From: Rehmannia glutinosa
Taxonomy: Eukaryota > Streptophyta > Magnoliopsida > Lamiales > Orobanchaceae
Direction of reading: 5' to 3'
DNA length: 64,000 nucleotides
Assembly: GCA_016081115.2 (NCBI GenBank)
Contig: CM071933.1
Location: forward strand, 57,054,660 to 57,118,659
Positions 1 through 11,131 of the stretch are shown in pieces. The position numbers and the translations under genes are program-made. How positions within the stretch are numbered: the first letter of the stretch is position 1; each line of letters starts with the position of its first letter. The notes beneath the pieces were generated by a model. That model was not told the origin of the DNA and ran no database searches. It was given only the letters and a program-made list of their open reading frames with translations.

Positions 1-1429
1 TCCACCATTTGTGTGTTTTACGAACATTGTATGATCAGTTGCCGCCTTGATTGTATCCCTCTTTTCTAACAAATTTGGTAAACCTCTCGAACCAAGACGG
101 AGATTGCTTCAATCCATAGAGTGATTTCTTTAATTTACACACTTTTCCTCCAAACTTGTCTTCAAAACCGGGGGCGCTTCCATATAGACTTCCTCTTCCA
201 ATTCTCCGTTGAGAAACGCATTTTTAACATCTAGTTGAAATAATGGCCACTCCAAATTGTGACCACAGAGTAGTATTCGAATTGTATTCGCCTTGGCCAC
301 CGAGCAAACGTCTCATGATAGTCAACTCCATAGGTCTGCGTGAATCCTTTTGCAACTAACCTTGCTTTATAACGTTCAAGGATCCATCTGAGTTGAATTT
401 CGCGGTGAAAACCCACTTGCAACCAACCACCAATTTTCCTTCGTGCAAATGAACCATCTCCCATGTTTCATTTTTTTGAGCCTCCATCTCTTCATGGACA
501 GCTTTCCTCCATTCAGAACCTTTAGTGCTTCCCTGTATAGACTTAGGTATATCCACACTTGACAATTGTGAGACAAATGCATGATAAGATGATGACAAGT
601 TCTTGTAAGACACAAAATTGGAAAGGGGATGTTGAGTACATGACCTAATCCCTTTCCTAAGAGCAATGGGAAGATCTATGGGGTCGGGATGTTCTTGTGG
701 AGTAGGTAAAGATTCGAGTGTATAGATTCAAAGATTGTACCTGAATTTTCACTGTTTTTCTGATCTGGAATCGGATCGATTCTTGGCCTTGAGGAAGTAT
801 AGCTGCATCTTTCTTACTTTGAATCTGTTTCTTCTTAGTGTAAGTCTTCCCAAACAATCTCTCATCATTGAAGCGTGCCTCGCGCATTATCCTAGTGTCA
901 GTTTTATGTCCAGGTGCTAAGATAGACCTCGTGTCTCCCATATTCAAGTTATCAAGATTAAAGATTCCAGTTTCAATATTTATCTTACCATCTGAATCAT
1001 TAGTACTTACGTTAAGCTCAAACACCGAGTCTTCATATTCTTTCCCCCCCTGAAGAGGAGGATTGAAAAAACTTTGAGACTCAAAGAAAGTAACATCCAT
1101 CGTGACAAAATATTTTTTTGTGTCGATCAAAACACTTATACCCTTTTTGTGTGGGGGAGAATATCCTAGAAAAACACATTTTACTGCCCGGGGTCCAACT
1201 TATCCCTATTATGTTTGTGTACATGTACAAACGCAACACATCCAAAAACCTTTAAAGGTAAATCTGAAGTCAGACGTGACATTGGAAAGGATTTTTGAAA
1301 AACGACAATGGTGTCTGAAAGTTCAAAACTCTTGATGGCATCCTGTTAATAAGATATGTAGAAGTAAGAATTGCATCCCCCACAAGTATTTAGGAACTTT
1401 AGCGGTGAGCATCAAGGACCTAGCTACTT
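1..1429 (-). pseudogene. Copia integrase end and start of reverse transcriptase, frame-broken
   Basis: Minus-strand continuation of the copia pol in several frames. 1130-700 carries the integrase C-terminal region (KCVFLGYSPTQKGYKC-like around 1190-1130, followed by KKYFVTMDVTFFE). 613-356 carries the N-terminal reverse-transcriptase segment (WRKAVHEEMEAQ, VGCKWVF), and about 340-1 continues it (RYKARLVAKGFTQTYGVDYHETFA), ending before the YVDD catalytic motif, which would lie left of the window. At least three frame changes are needed to follow it. Identification as RVT_2-type RT is firm; exact break positions are approximate. Confidence 0.8.
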
Positions 1430-3475
1430 CTAGGAGGTGCTTATTTTTTCGTTCGCTACTCCATTTTGTTGAGGAGTGTCGATGCAAGAGCTGTGGTGAA
1501 CAATCCCCTTTTCCAAAAAAATGACCCCATATTTGATTAAAGTATTCTTTTCCATTGTCACTTGAAAAACTTGAATTTTTGTTTGGAATTGTGTTTCGAC
1601 CATACTATAAAAAAATTTAAAAACATGCTCCACTTCAGATTTTTCTTTGAGTAAATATACCCAACTTAAACGAGTATGATCATCAATAAATGTTATAAAC
1701 CATTTCTTTCCGAAGTTGGTTGATGTCCTACAAGGTCCCCACACATCACTATGAATAAGGGTAAAAGGCTTGGATGTTTTATAAGGTTGAATAGGAAAAG
1801 AAGCACGATGGTGTTTAGCTAATTGGCAAATATCACATTGAAATGGCGATATAATTTTATTACGAAACATCTTTGGGAACAAATACTTTAAATATGAAAA
1901 GCTAGGATGGCCTAACCTACGGTGCCATAACATTATTTCATCATCAGTAGAACTAAAACATGCTCCAAGATTTGAAGATTGTGGTTGACACATAGAATTT
2001 CCATCATCAAAGTAATAGAGACCGCCATACTCTCTAGCACTGCCAATCATCCTCCCCGTATCCAGTTCCTGAAATTCACAGCGATTCGGAAAAAAATTAG
2101 TACAACACTTCAAATCACGTGTTATTTTACTGACAGACAAAAGATTGCAAGAGAGATTTGGAACATGAAGGACATCGTGAAGAATGAGAGTGTTAGAGAT
2201 AACAATCGACCCTTTCCCAGCAATTGCAGAGAGAGAGCCATCAGCAATCTTAATTTTTTGATTGCCTGCACAAGGACTATAGGAAGAGAACAATTTAGAG
2301 CATCCTGTCATATGATCCGTGGCACCTGAATCTATTATCCATGGACAAAGAGGAACGATGGATACATTAAAGACCGCAGATTGAAGATAATTACCTTTTT
2401 GGGCTAAGGAACAAGAAGAGACTGCAGGATTACTGAATTGTGTGGACTGAAAAAGTCTATACAGTTGTTCTAATTGTTCCTTACTGAAAGAAGGCGTCAC
2501 ATTTGTAGTTTCAACATTCTCATTCTCCTCGGTGGACGAGTGAAAGGCCTTAGAGTCACGATTTGGCTGACCAAAATTACGTGGTTTCCAGTTAGGAGGT
2601 TTTCCGTGTAAATCCCAACAAGTCTCCCTAGTGTGACGTGGTTTGTGGCAGTGATCACACCACACCTTTTCTCCTTTCTTGTTTTGACGTGCCTGGGATG
2701 AGGAGTTATTGTGATTGGTCCTTGTAATTAGGGCTGAAACTTCTGGAGCAGATAAGTTTTTTTCTCCTAACATCACTTTGCGTCGACCTTCCTCTCTTCT
2801 TACTTCTGAAAATACTTCTCGGATTGATGGCAAAGGAATTCTGCCAAGAATCCGACCTCGAACTTCATCAAGACTCTTATTTAAACCTGCCAAAAACTCA
2901 TAAACACGATCATTCTCCAGTCGTTTCAAATAACGAACACTATCTGTCGTACAAGCCCAATCATCTTCATAGCAAAGATCAAGCTCTTGCCATAACGCCT
3001 TCATCTCGTTGTAATATACAGAAACCTCACGATCACCTTGCTTAGTCTGCCAAAGTCTTGTTTTTAACTCGAAAATCTGTGATGAATTTTCGAGATCAGA
3101 GTAAGTTTCTCGAACCGCATCCCATACATCTTTTGCGGTTGGAAGAAACAAATATGTTTTCCCGATTGAGGCCTCCATAGAATTGATTAGCCAGGCCATA
3201 ACCAAGGAATTTTCCGACTTCCAATTCTTCCATGTCGGATCAGATTTTTCCGGCTCCTTTGTCTCACCGGTGAGGTAGCCAAGTCTGCCCTTGCCATCAA
3301 CGACCAACTTGATGGATTGAGCCCATTCTAGATAATTCTTCCCGTTCAATTTGTGAACGGTTAATTGCACCGGAAAACCCTCACTTCCATTCGGGCTTCC
3401 AGATTTTGCGTTGACTCCAGTAGATGTGGCAGTGTCAAGGGTTACTCCTGCCCCAGATAAGGCGTCTTGTGCCAT
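1430..3475 (-). pseudogene. Copia gag-protease-integrase polyprotein (N-terminal part)
   Basis: The ATG chosen is at 3475 on the minus strand (MAQDALSGAG), downstream of the PBS; the open frame itself extends further upstream. Visible in order: a gag region of the copia type with the motif KLNGKNYLEW; a CCHC-like zinc-knuckle region near 2670-2630 (CDHCHKPRHTRETCW); aspartic protease with WIIDSGATDHMTG near 2330; the GAG-pre-integrase HHCC zinc finger (LWHRRLGHPS, CDICQLAKHH) near 1930-1800; and integrase core with HSDVWGP and FIDDHTRLSW. The frame is lost near 1450, just after the integrase motif TPQQNGV, by a frameshift, and coding similarity continues leftwards in other frames. It would act in particle assembly, processing and integration of the element; with the shifts it is probably inactive. 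Confidence 0.9.
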
Positions 3476-3589
3476 TACAGTAGAACAAAAGAGAAAATGG
3501 GAAAAACGGGGAGAAAAAAATTTAACAGAAACAATGATCAATGATCAGAGAGACAAACAACAAGTTCAGGCCAGGCTTAATTCAGCCAT

Positions 3590-3602
3590 GGCTCTGATAC
3601 CA
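3590..3602 (-). other. Primer binding site, tRNA-Met type
   Basis: The minus strand reads TGGTATCAGAGCC right after the LTR, complementary to the 3' end of plant initiator tRNA-Met, the standard primer for plant copia and gypsy elements. Confidence 0.85.
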
Positions 3603-3910
3603 TGAACACAAACTGATATGAAAACAGAGGAGAAAAAGTAAAATATTTCATTTCTTATTTCTGAGTTGTATGTAAAACTGGTACAACAGGGTCAATTTAT
3701 AGGCCTATACTACCTAATTTTAGGAAAATACAAATTAGCAATAATTACATAAATCAGACAACTAATCCTAAAAATCAGGAAACTTAATCATCTCATCTTT
3801 CTATATTTCTGCACCTAGAAATCAGGAAAGTCAACTATCAAATCATTCCTTATTTTCTACTCCTAGAAATCAGAGAATAAATTATCCAATCTTTCCATAT
3901 TTTCAACAAC
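3603..3910 (-). repeat. 5' LTR of the minus-strand copia element
   Basis: On the minus strand the segment starts TGTTGAAAATATGG and ends GTGTTCA directly before the primer binding site. The inner edge is fixed by the PBS. The outer edge (3910) is chosen because TGTTG is a usual copia LTR start; it could be off because the partner LTR is outside the window. The length of about 308 bp is in the normal range for small copia LTRs. Confidence 0.65.
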
Positions 3911-4187
3911 CACATCATCTGATATTAATAGTACTAGTGTTGGAAATAGTGGTAGCAGTTGTAAAATAGTGACAGCAGGGGTAATTTAATTGGCGAGTGG
4001 GGTTTGAGGGGAGGCCAAGAGGAGATAGTGGCCTGATTAGATCTTTCATCATCATCATCATCATCAACTGCACCTTATCCCACTATGTGGGGTCGGTGGT
4101 GTGAAGTTTATAGTGTCAATTAATTGTCTAAAATTAGTTAACACTACAAATTCTCATGTGGTTTTTATTTTTCATTGTATGTTGCAG
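3911..4187 (+). other. Partial CBP80 intron with TCA microsatellite
   Basis: Non-coding sequence between the copia LTR and the first visible CBP80 exon. It holds a short TCA microsatellite (about 4050-4070) followed by CCCACTATGTGGGGTCGG, which contains a CCCAC/GTGGG inverted repeat. It ends with a normal pyrimidine-rich acceptor (TTGCAG at 4182-4187). Confidence 0.6.
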
Positions 4188-7100
4188 ATCCTCTTATTGC
4201 CCCAACCTCCTTTCAAGCCAATCTATTATACATTGGTCATTATGGACCTATGCAAGGTGTTCTAAAGTTCTTCCAATTTTATTTCATTTGTTGTTTTCCA
4301 TGACAGCCAACTCTGTCGTGTAAAATGTAATTGGCATCTGTCAGGTGTTCTAACTGCAAGGTTTCGTTCCAGGCTCTTCCAGGTGCCTTTCCAGCAGTTG
4401 TAGCTGGGGCTGTTCGTTCTCTTTTTGATAAAATTGCCGATCTAGACATGGAGTGCCGGACACGTCTTATCCTTTGGTTTTCACACCATTTGTAAGTCCG
4501 TGTTCACAAAATTTCGCATATAATGTAGCCTGCATTTGTGGTAATTGTTCGAATAAGTTTAGTCTTATTCAAGTGATACTTTGATACCTCTGATTTTCCA
4601 ACAAAAGCATCATAATAGAAGTAGGGCTGAAAGTATCCAGCTGTCCCACATCTCTTCAACTTATAAATGTAATGGTAAGACAAATTGGAAGCATAACAAA
4701 TAATGTTAGAGGTTGGAAAAAACTTTATTTTCCAAACCATTCTGCTAATATCTTAGTAAATGATTTAGGTTAGAATAATCTATTATTGAAGATGTTACTG
4801 CCTTTCCAATGCTGTAATTTTTGTTCTAGATTGATCTGATTTATAGGCTGTATTCAGAACACATGATCTTTCATTTTATGTTTTCATGCTTGATTTTTGT
4901 GCATTTCAACCCCTTTGACTCTATCCCGAAAGTAAATGCATTTTGATTTGGCAGATATCACGCTCATCGTATGTGAAAGCAGTCTCGTCTAGGGTCTCTT
5001 GTTTTGTTCGTTTCTCTTCATTAGAGGACATATACCCTCCTGAATGTACCATTTTACATATGCCAGCCTATAATAAAACATCAATCATAAGAGCTTTTCG
5101 TCCTGCTTCATCTGTTTGTGACTTTGTGTATTTGCAGATCAAATTTTCAATTCATTTGGCCATGGGAAGAATGGGCTTATGTCTTGGACCTTCCAAAATG
5201 GGCACCACAGCGTGTGTTTGTTCAGGAGGTTTTGGAAAGGGAAGTACGCTTATCATATTGGGACAAAATCAAGCAGGTAATACGTCATTCAGCAATTACA
5301 TTTGCTTGGATTTTCCTTTAACCGCGGTGCAAAATTTAATCAGTAAAAAATTCACGTGTTTTATAATTTTTGACAAATCTCTGAGCTGGGAACCAAGTAT
5401 GTGATTCATTCTTTTTCTATGTTGCCCGGTGTATGATATTTGGCAAACTCTAATTTTTGTTGATGTTAAACAAACCTTTCATGGGTTTTTATATTATTCA
5501 TCAAGCAGGTAATATATGTCACTCATCATTTTCTTTTTGTGGGCTTTCAACCCCGCCTGGAGAATTAATCAGTTAATTCATGTGTTTGTATAATTTCTGA
5601 ACGTACATCTGTGATGTGAACCAAATATAACTTCTGAAATCGTTTATTGACCCAAGATTCTTTTAGTCAATTAGTTGTTGTATCATTGAGAGTGAATCTT
5701 TTAGCCAATTGTCTTTTCTGTGCATATAGAGCATTGAGAGTGCCCCTGCTTTAGAAGAGTTGCTTCCACCAAAAGCTACAACAAATTTCAGGTACAGTGC
5801 AGAAGACGGAGATCAAACTGAGTATGGCCTTTCCTCAGAACTCAATGGCATGGTCAAAGAGCGGTTGACTTTCCGCGAAATTATTTCATGGATCGAAGAT
5901 CAGGTGCTTCCTGCTCATGGGTGGGACATTACACTCAGAGTGGTTGTTCAGACCCTTCTAAATATTGGGTCGAAAAGCTTTACTCATTTGATTACTGTGT
6001 TGGAGAGGTATAGTCAAGTCATTGCAAAGATTTGTCCGGATCAGGACAAGCAAGTTATGCTGATTTCTGAAGTGAGTGCTTTTGGAAGAACAATGCTCAA
6101 ATGACAGCTATAACCATTGACAGAATGATGGGATATCGCCTTGTATCTAATGTGGCTATTGTGAGATGGGTTTTCTCATCATCAAATGTTGATCAATTTC
6201 ATATTTCTGATCGTCCGTGGGAGGTATGATCTGAGTGCTAACAAGTATGAATATATTATCTGTATCATGTATATCTTGTAGATCTGTCAGCTAGCCAATT
6301 TATTTTTTCAAAATAATTGTCCTCTTAATTACTCAATTACTAATGAATATCTCGTTTACAGATTCTGAGAAATGCTGTTACCAAGACTTTCAATCGTATT
6401 ACTGATCTAAGGAAAGAGATATCATCCCTCAAGAAGAGTGTTGTATCAGCTAAAGAAGCTGCATCGAAAGCCCTTGCTGATCTAGAGGATGCCAAGTCGA
6501 AGCTTACTCTTGCTCTTGTGGATGGTGAACCTGTTCTTGCTGAGAATCCTGTAAAAATGAAACGTTTGAATTCAAATGCTGAGAAAACAAAAGAGGAGGA
6601 GGTTTCTACACGAGAGTCATTAGAAGCAAAAGAAGCTCTTTTTGCTCGAGCAATTGATGAAATTGAGGTATATGAATATATTCGGGCTGATTGGTGTTGG
6701 CTGAAAACTTTACTTATTGATGTGTCATATCTGGAAGTATTCTCAGTTGAAACAATTTCATCGAGTATGAGAATAGCACCTTCAGTGAATTTATTATTGA
6801 TTGAAACCTGCAGGCGTTATTTATTTTCTTGTACAAAAGCTTCTCTAGTGTATTGGCGGAACCCCTTCGGGATACAGATGGATCCTTGCACCTTTCTGGT
6901 GAGGCAGCAGATGAAATGGCCATTGAGCAAGAAGATACATCAACAATGGAGTTGGACAATGAGGGTGATAGGTCCCAAAGAAGGTACCTTCTACTTAAAT
7001 TCTCTGTGATCCTACTGGTATTCCTATTGATTTTTTTTTAAAAAACTCTTCTGCTCATTGTTGGTTTTGGATTATTGTTGCTGGTTGCAGTCAATCCAAT

Positions 7101-7970
7101 GGGAGCAAGGCGATAAATGGTTATAATGTTGGTGAAAAGGAGCAGTGGTGTTTGTCAACCCTGGGTTATGTCAAGGCCTTCACACGTCAATATGCTTCAG
7201 AAGTAAGCTCTTAAGTTCTCTCTATTGCATCTGAGGATAATTATTGCAATGGATCTCTCTGTTGTGACCTTGAGATAGTATAACTGATGCCTCGTACAAT
7301 TACGAGGAGCGTGTGGTCAGTTTTGGTCGTCATTTACTTCAGAATTGATTACGGCTTTCTTTGCTTTGTCAGAATTGGGGAGTGTTTGCAAACATTTAAA
7401 AAAAATGATTGCCAGCTTTCGGCTGAAAAAAAGTAGTTTTTAGTGTTTTCAAATGCCAACTTCGGCCTCTGATTCTGCATAAATTAATCAGAATTCAAAA
7501 GGTGGAGGGGTGCTTTAGATTTCTAATTATTCTAGTTTGATTTTTACACGGATAAAACATTTTTTTAACTTATGCACCAAACATTCTATTTTAACTATTT
7601 AACTTTTAGCTTTGATATGCAAACACTATTAACTTCTAATTCATAACGACTTTTCGCTTCTGCTACATTGTAATCATCACTTTCTCTAAAAGCACAAGTT
7701 TTCGCAAACACTCCCTTAGAGTTCTATCTTCTAGATTTGTATTTCTGCTTTCTGCTTATGCTGTGTACTGTTCCTTCCTATAGTTTCCATTTTTCGAATA
7801 TGCTATTGATTTCTTCCTTGTTTTCTGTTCTCATTTTCCTCTTTTTGTGCCCTGTTCTACAGATTTGGCCACTTGTTGAGAAAATAGATACCGAGGTATT
7901 AACAGAAGATGTTCATCCCCTTCTACGGAAAGCTATATATTCTGGTCTGTGCCGACCTAATGACTTTTAG
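4188..7970 (+). CDS. CBP80/ABH1: Nuclear cap-binding protein subunit 1 (CBP80), C-terminal exons
   Basis: CBP80 binds CBP20 to form the nuclear cap-binding complex, which holds the m7G cap of nascent transcripts and supports splicing, miRNA processing and export. Eight exons with GT-AG borders fit the sequence: 4188-4256, 4373-4491, 5138-5276, 5730-6223, 6362-6667, 6814-6983, 7091-7202 and 7863-7970 (stop TAG). They encode about 505 residues of MIF4G-like repeats; recognisable stretches include FQFIWPWEEWAYVLDLPKWA, RLTFREIISWIEDQ, ITIDRMMGYRLVSN and the C-terminal LTEDVHPLLRKAIY. Earlier exons are left of the window, beyond the copia element. Exon 5730-6223 has one frame break in a run of four T at 6080-6083: one base too few. 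Adding the missing base makes the summed exon length divisible by three, so a sequencing or assembly error is likelier than a dead gene. Confidence 0.92.
5277..5729 (+). repeat. CBP80 intron with internally duplicated splice-site regions
   Basis: The start of the intron is partly duplicated: exon end plus donor TCAAGCAGGTAATA (around 5269-5282) recurs at 5511-5524, 242 bp later, followed by parallel sequence (AATCAG.TAA.TTCA.GTGTTT). Near the acceptor, ATTGAGAGTG of the next exon (from 5732) has a decoy copy at about 5685, preceded in both cases by TCTTTTAG.CAATT. Both copies are diverged, so the duplications are old. Confidence 0.7.
7378..7715. mobile_element. MITE-like element in the last CBP80 intron
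   Basis: A 338-bp AT-rich segment is bounded by inverted GGGAGTGTTTGC (7378-7389) and GCAAACACTCCC (7704-7715), with further weaker complementarity inside (for instance AGCTTTCGGC and AAAAGCACAAG regions). Ends of this type occur in plant hAT-like MITEs. The flanking 8-mers CAGAATTG and TAGAGTTC match at only five of eight positions, so the target duplication is not proven. No coding capacity. Confidence 0.6.
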
Positions 7971-9480
7971 CCCCTTTATTTTTGTTCCTCATGTGAGTTC
8001 TCTGCACATGATTGTTGGTATGTAATGAATATCCTTGGAGATATACCAGTCTTGCAAGGTTTGTAGCTTGGTTTAGATGTGCCGGTGTAGCTTCATAGTT
8101 GTAATGATTGTGAAGACTGAGCGTTATAAACTTACAGATTAACACTGAGTTTTGATGTATGACCATTTCCGCCATCAACATTTTTGGGCAGTATAATTGT
8201 AAGGTTCCCATTTGCAACTTTAAGATGTATCCTACCTTATTTAGTAATTTAAACACGTAAGGGTATTCCTGTCTATAAATTGTTTGTTTTAGGTTATGTG
8301 TTCGGATGGGAAAATGTCAATTGCTGCTGGATCCTAGAGAGTTTGAATTGTTGAGGGACTGTTTGGAAATTTATTTGAACGGTTGAAGATATTGTCAGGG
8401 TGAATATTAGTTTCATGTCTGATTATTTCATTGGTGGTCGTTCTGGTCTTTTAAAATAGTGATTTTGTGTAGTTAGTTAAGATAATGTTCTCTATTTTAT
8501 TTCCTTGATGATAATGAGCTCAAGTTTCAATAAAATTATTCTTGAATTGATCTTCTACGGAGTTAAATTGGCATGCGTTATTTCCTTTTCTGGGCGATTA
8601 GAATTACAGAAACAATAATTTCGATGTTGCAACTGCAACAAGGAAATTCTTGGTTCACCCCCCACCCCTCACCCCCTCCCCCCCAAAAAAAAAAAAAAAA
8701 AAAAAAAGTTAAAAAGATATTGTTAAGGATTAAACTAACATATTGGTCAGTTTCATGATGATTCTCTCGTGTAAAAACCAAAGCTAATAGGGAGGATGTA
8801 TATTTGTTATTAAGCACATAATTTTACCATATTGGCTCCTGAAAGGACTGAAATTTAATCATAAAAAAGATTGATTTTGAATATTTTTATATTTAGATGG
8901 CTACCCGTCTACCCCGACATCCTACAAATACTTGGGTACAATTTAAAAACTGCTCAGCGCAGTGTTAGAAAGTTGTAAAAAAATCCTTCTTGAATGATAA
9001 TATGATATTATAATTATGGAAATGTCATTGTCTTTAATCGACATTGACATAATCATGGTAACAGTTTTATTTATTCATAAAAAGAGTTCTACTGAATTTA
9101 ATTTCCAAGGATTACTGTATCCCTTTGGAAAAAATAATTATTAATAAATATTTTGCTGTGATGCCTTAGTTATCAACAACATGAAAAATTGAAAATTGGT
9201 GGGCTTAGTAGCTGAACCACACCAACACCCACTATAAACGAAAGATCAATAAAGATTTTTGGTACGAAAAAAAAAAATCAATAAACTTGACATAAGATAA
9301 GATGGTTATAGCACACGGAGAGATTTTTGGTACAAGAAAATCAATAGATTAGCCCATCTGAAAACCTCCGTCTAGCCCCAACCTCTAAGCGCTAGGTTTC
9401 TTTTTGCTGCTTATATTTTTCTTCCAATTATGTTTGCCTAATCCTATCTATATTTCTAACACCGTCCAAGTCTAGGGCAT
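7971..9480. other. CBP80 3' UTR and intergenic sequence
   Basis: No ORF of interest. The first 200-300 bp after the stop is presumably the CBP80 3' UTR; an AATAAA occurs near 8530 but I cannot place the polyadenylation site. A C-rich then A-rich low-complexity tract lies at about 8655-8707. A short local duplication of AGATTTTTGGTAC plus AATCAATA occurs around 9255 and 9321. AAATA.TTGGGTACAAT at about 8926-8942 recurs near 10123-10139. Confidence 0.5.
8655..8707. repeat. Low-complexity C-rich / poly-A tract
   Basis: Runs of CCCC separated by A or T pass directly into about 24 consecutive A. Simple sequence; spurious ORFs on both strands come from it. Confidence 0.9.
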
Positions 9481-9534
9481 GATCCGAGCCGAACCGAGCC
9501 GACCCTTCTTTGCCAAATATTTGTTTATTTTTGG

Positions 9535-10012
9535 TGTTGTTCGAGCTCGATTTGGAATGTTAAATTCATGTTCGTGTTCGTTCATTTTTTTGTAATGTTT
9601 AAATTTGTTCACAAACATGTTTGTGAACATATTCATATTCGATTCGAGTTCGTGTTAAGTAAACAATCAATAATTTTGTTCACGAACAAACAAATAAATA
9701 TCAATTTTTAAATTAAATAACATTATTTATTATTAATTGAGTAATAATTGAGCTAATAGTCAAGCTCTTAACGAGTTTGTTCATGAACAATTATGAACAA
9801 ACACTATATGAGCTTGTTCATAAACCATTTATAAACGAACACTAAACGAACTTGTTCACGAGCTATTAATGAATGAATATAGGATTGTTCATGCTCTATT
9901 TGTTTATTTAACGAGCTCTAAAATTTGTTCATTTGTGTCCGTTTAACTAAACATAAACGAACAATATCTGAACTTGTTCACAAGTTATTTGTCGAACGTT
10001 CTGTTTATTTAC
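9535..10012. repeat. GTTC/GAAC-rich dispersed repeat
   Basis: About 480 bp built from degenerate pairs of GTTCNNGAAC-like half sites (for example GTTCACAAACATGTTTGTGAAC, TTGTTCACGAACAA, TTGTTCATGAACAA, GAACTTGTTCAC), so both strands look alike and many small hairpins can form. No ORF. The sequence TGGTTATAGCACA occurs on both sides (9303 and 10088), so the block may be an insertion flanked by diverged direct repeats. Element class not recognised. Confidence 0.6.
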
Positions 10013-10192
10013 AACATTATCCAGGTCCGACCTAAGTACTAAACCTCAATCTGCCGTCTGCCAAGCATCTAGCGCTTTATAGAACAATGGTTATAGCACA
10101 AGGAGCAAATTGATTAATATTTCGAAATATTGGGTACAATCTAAACTCACAGAAACTCTAGGGCCAGGCAAGATAGTATACTAAAGGGAAAT

Positions 10193-11131
10193 TTGCAGAA
10201 ATGCCACCTTTTCAAAAAACAAATTGGGAAAATGCCACCCAACCTAAATCCTTTTAATTATATCCCCCTCACCCCTGTAAAATGTCCAAGATACCCCTCA
10301 GTAAAGAAAATGATCCCAACCAATCCCTTTCCCTCTCATTCTCACCTTTTGAGGAGGAAAAAAACAAAACTGCAACAGTTACTCTCCACCCTCTCTCTCT
10401 CTTTCCCGTCTCTGCCCCCTCAAAAAAAATTTTCCGGCGACTGCATATTTTCCGGCGATTTCTACTGCAACTCCCCGGCGTCGTCTCTTCTCGGGCATTT
10501 CCCTCTGCTTTGCGCTGAGTTTGGTGGTCACACTCCTCTTGGGAACGCCTTGTAGTCCCCTTCCGACCGGACTTCCGACATCCACTGGTGGTCTCATTTT
10601 TCTTAGTGACGCGTCCATTGTGAAGTGTTTTTCCTGGTAAGTTCGATTTTTGCTTTGGTGTTATTCAAATCTAGGGTTTTGTAGGGTTTTTTGTTACATT
10701 TTTTTTTTCAGACCATGTGTTTTAGTATTCTAAAAGATGAAAATTTCAAGCATACTAAAACATTTTTTGATTTTCATGGTTTTTGGTTTGCTGGGTTTAG
10801 GTGAGATATCTCAGCATTTTTCTCAAAAAATAATCTGAAGCAGTTCTAGTCGGTTTCATGGGTTATGGGTCGGTTTGAAAGCATAATAGTGTTGTTTTAA
10901 AGTTTATTTATGATGTTTATCAGTTTGCTGGGTTTGATTTGTGGAAGTTGTATGCGTTTTTTGACCCCTTCATTAAATATCCTGCCTTTGTGCAGTTTAT
11001 TACCCGAATGTTTTACGACCACCATTACGACCAGTTTGTCGACCGTTGCTTGGTTTTCGACTAGTTCCTCGACCAACTTTCGACTAGTATTTCGACCTAA
11101 TTGTTTTTTTTTTTATGTTTAACAGGGATAC
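10193..11131 (+). promoter_or_regulatory. Leader region of the Ulp1-type gene
   Basis: No protein signal. A CT-rich tract (about 10380-10410) and CCGGCGA repeats (10430-10485) look like a plant 5' leader. 11010-11100 carries closely spaced CGACC/CGACT boxes. TTTTTTTATGTTTAACAG just before 11126 resembles a 3' splice site, so the first exon could be upstream. Confidence 0.4.

Larger units (their letters stand above)
1..3910 (-). mobile_element. Ty1/copia LTR retrotransposon, minus strand, cut by window start
   Basis: Reading the minus strand from 3910 leftwards there is a short LTR, a tRNA-Met type primer binding site, gag, protease, integrase and the start of reverse transcriptase; the rest lies outside the window. 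Domain order (integrase before RT) is that of Ty1/copia. The element lies immediately upstream of the first visible CBP80 exon (4188), probably within an intron of that gene and antisense to it, but the exons further 5' are not in the window, so this is inference. The 3' LTR is not visible, so no target duplication can be checked. Copia clade not resolved. Confidence 0.9.

Noticed and set aside
1102..1335. Plus-strand ORFs inside the copia element
   Set aside because: Antisense of integrase/RT coding sequence; no similarity of their own.
4050..4069. TCA repeat as a coding Ser/His/Ile run
   Set aside because: Lies in an intron without an open frame joining the CBP80 exons; simple microsatellite.
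8573..8817. ORFs over the poly-A and C-rich tract
   Set aside because: Low-complexity translation products (Lys or Phe runs).
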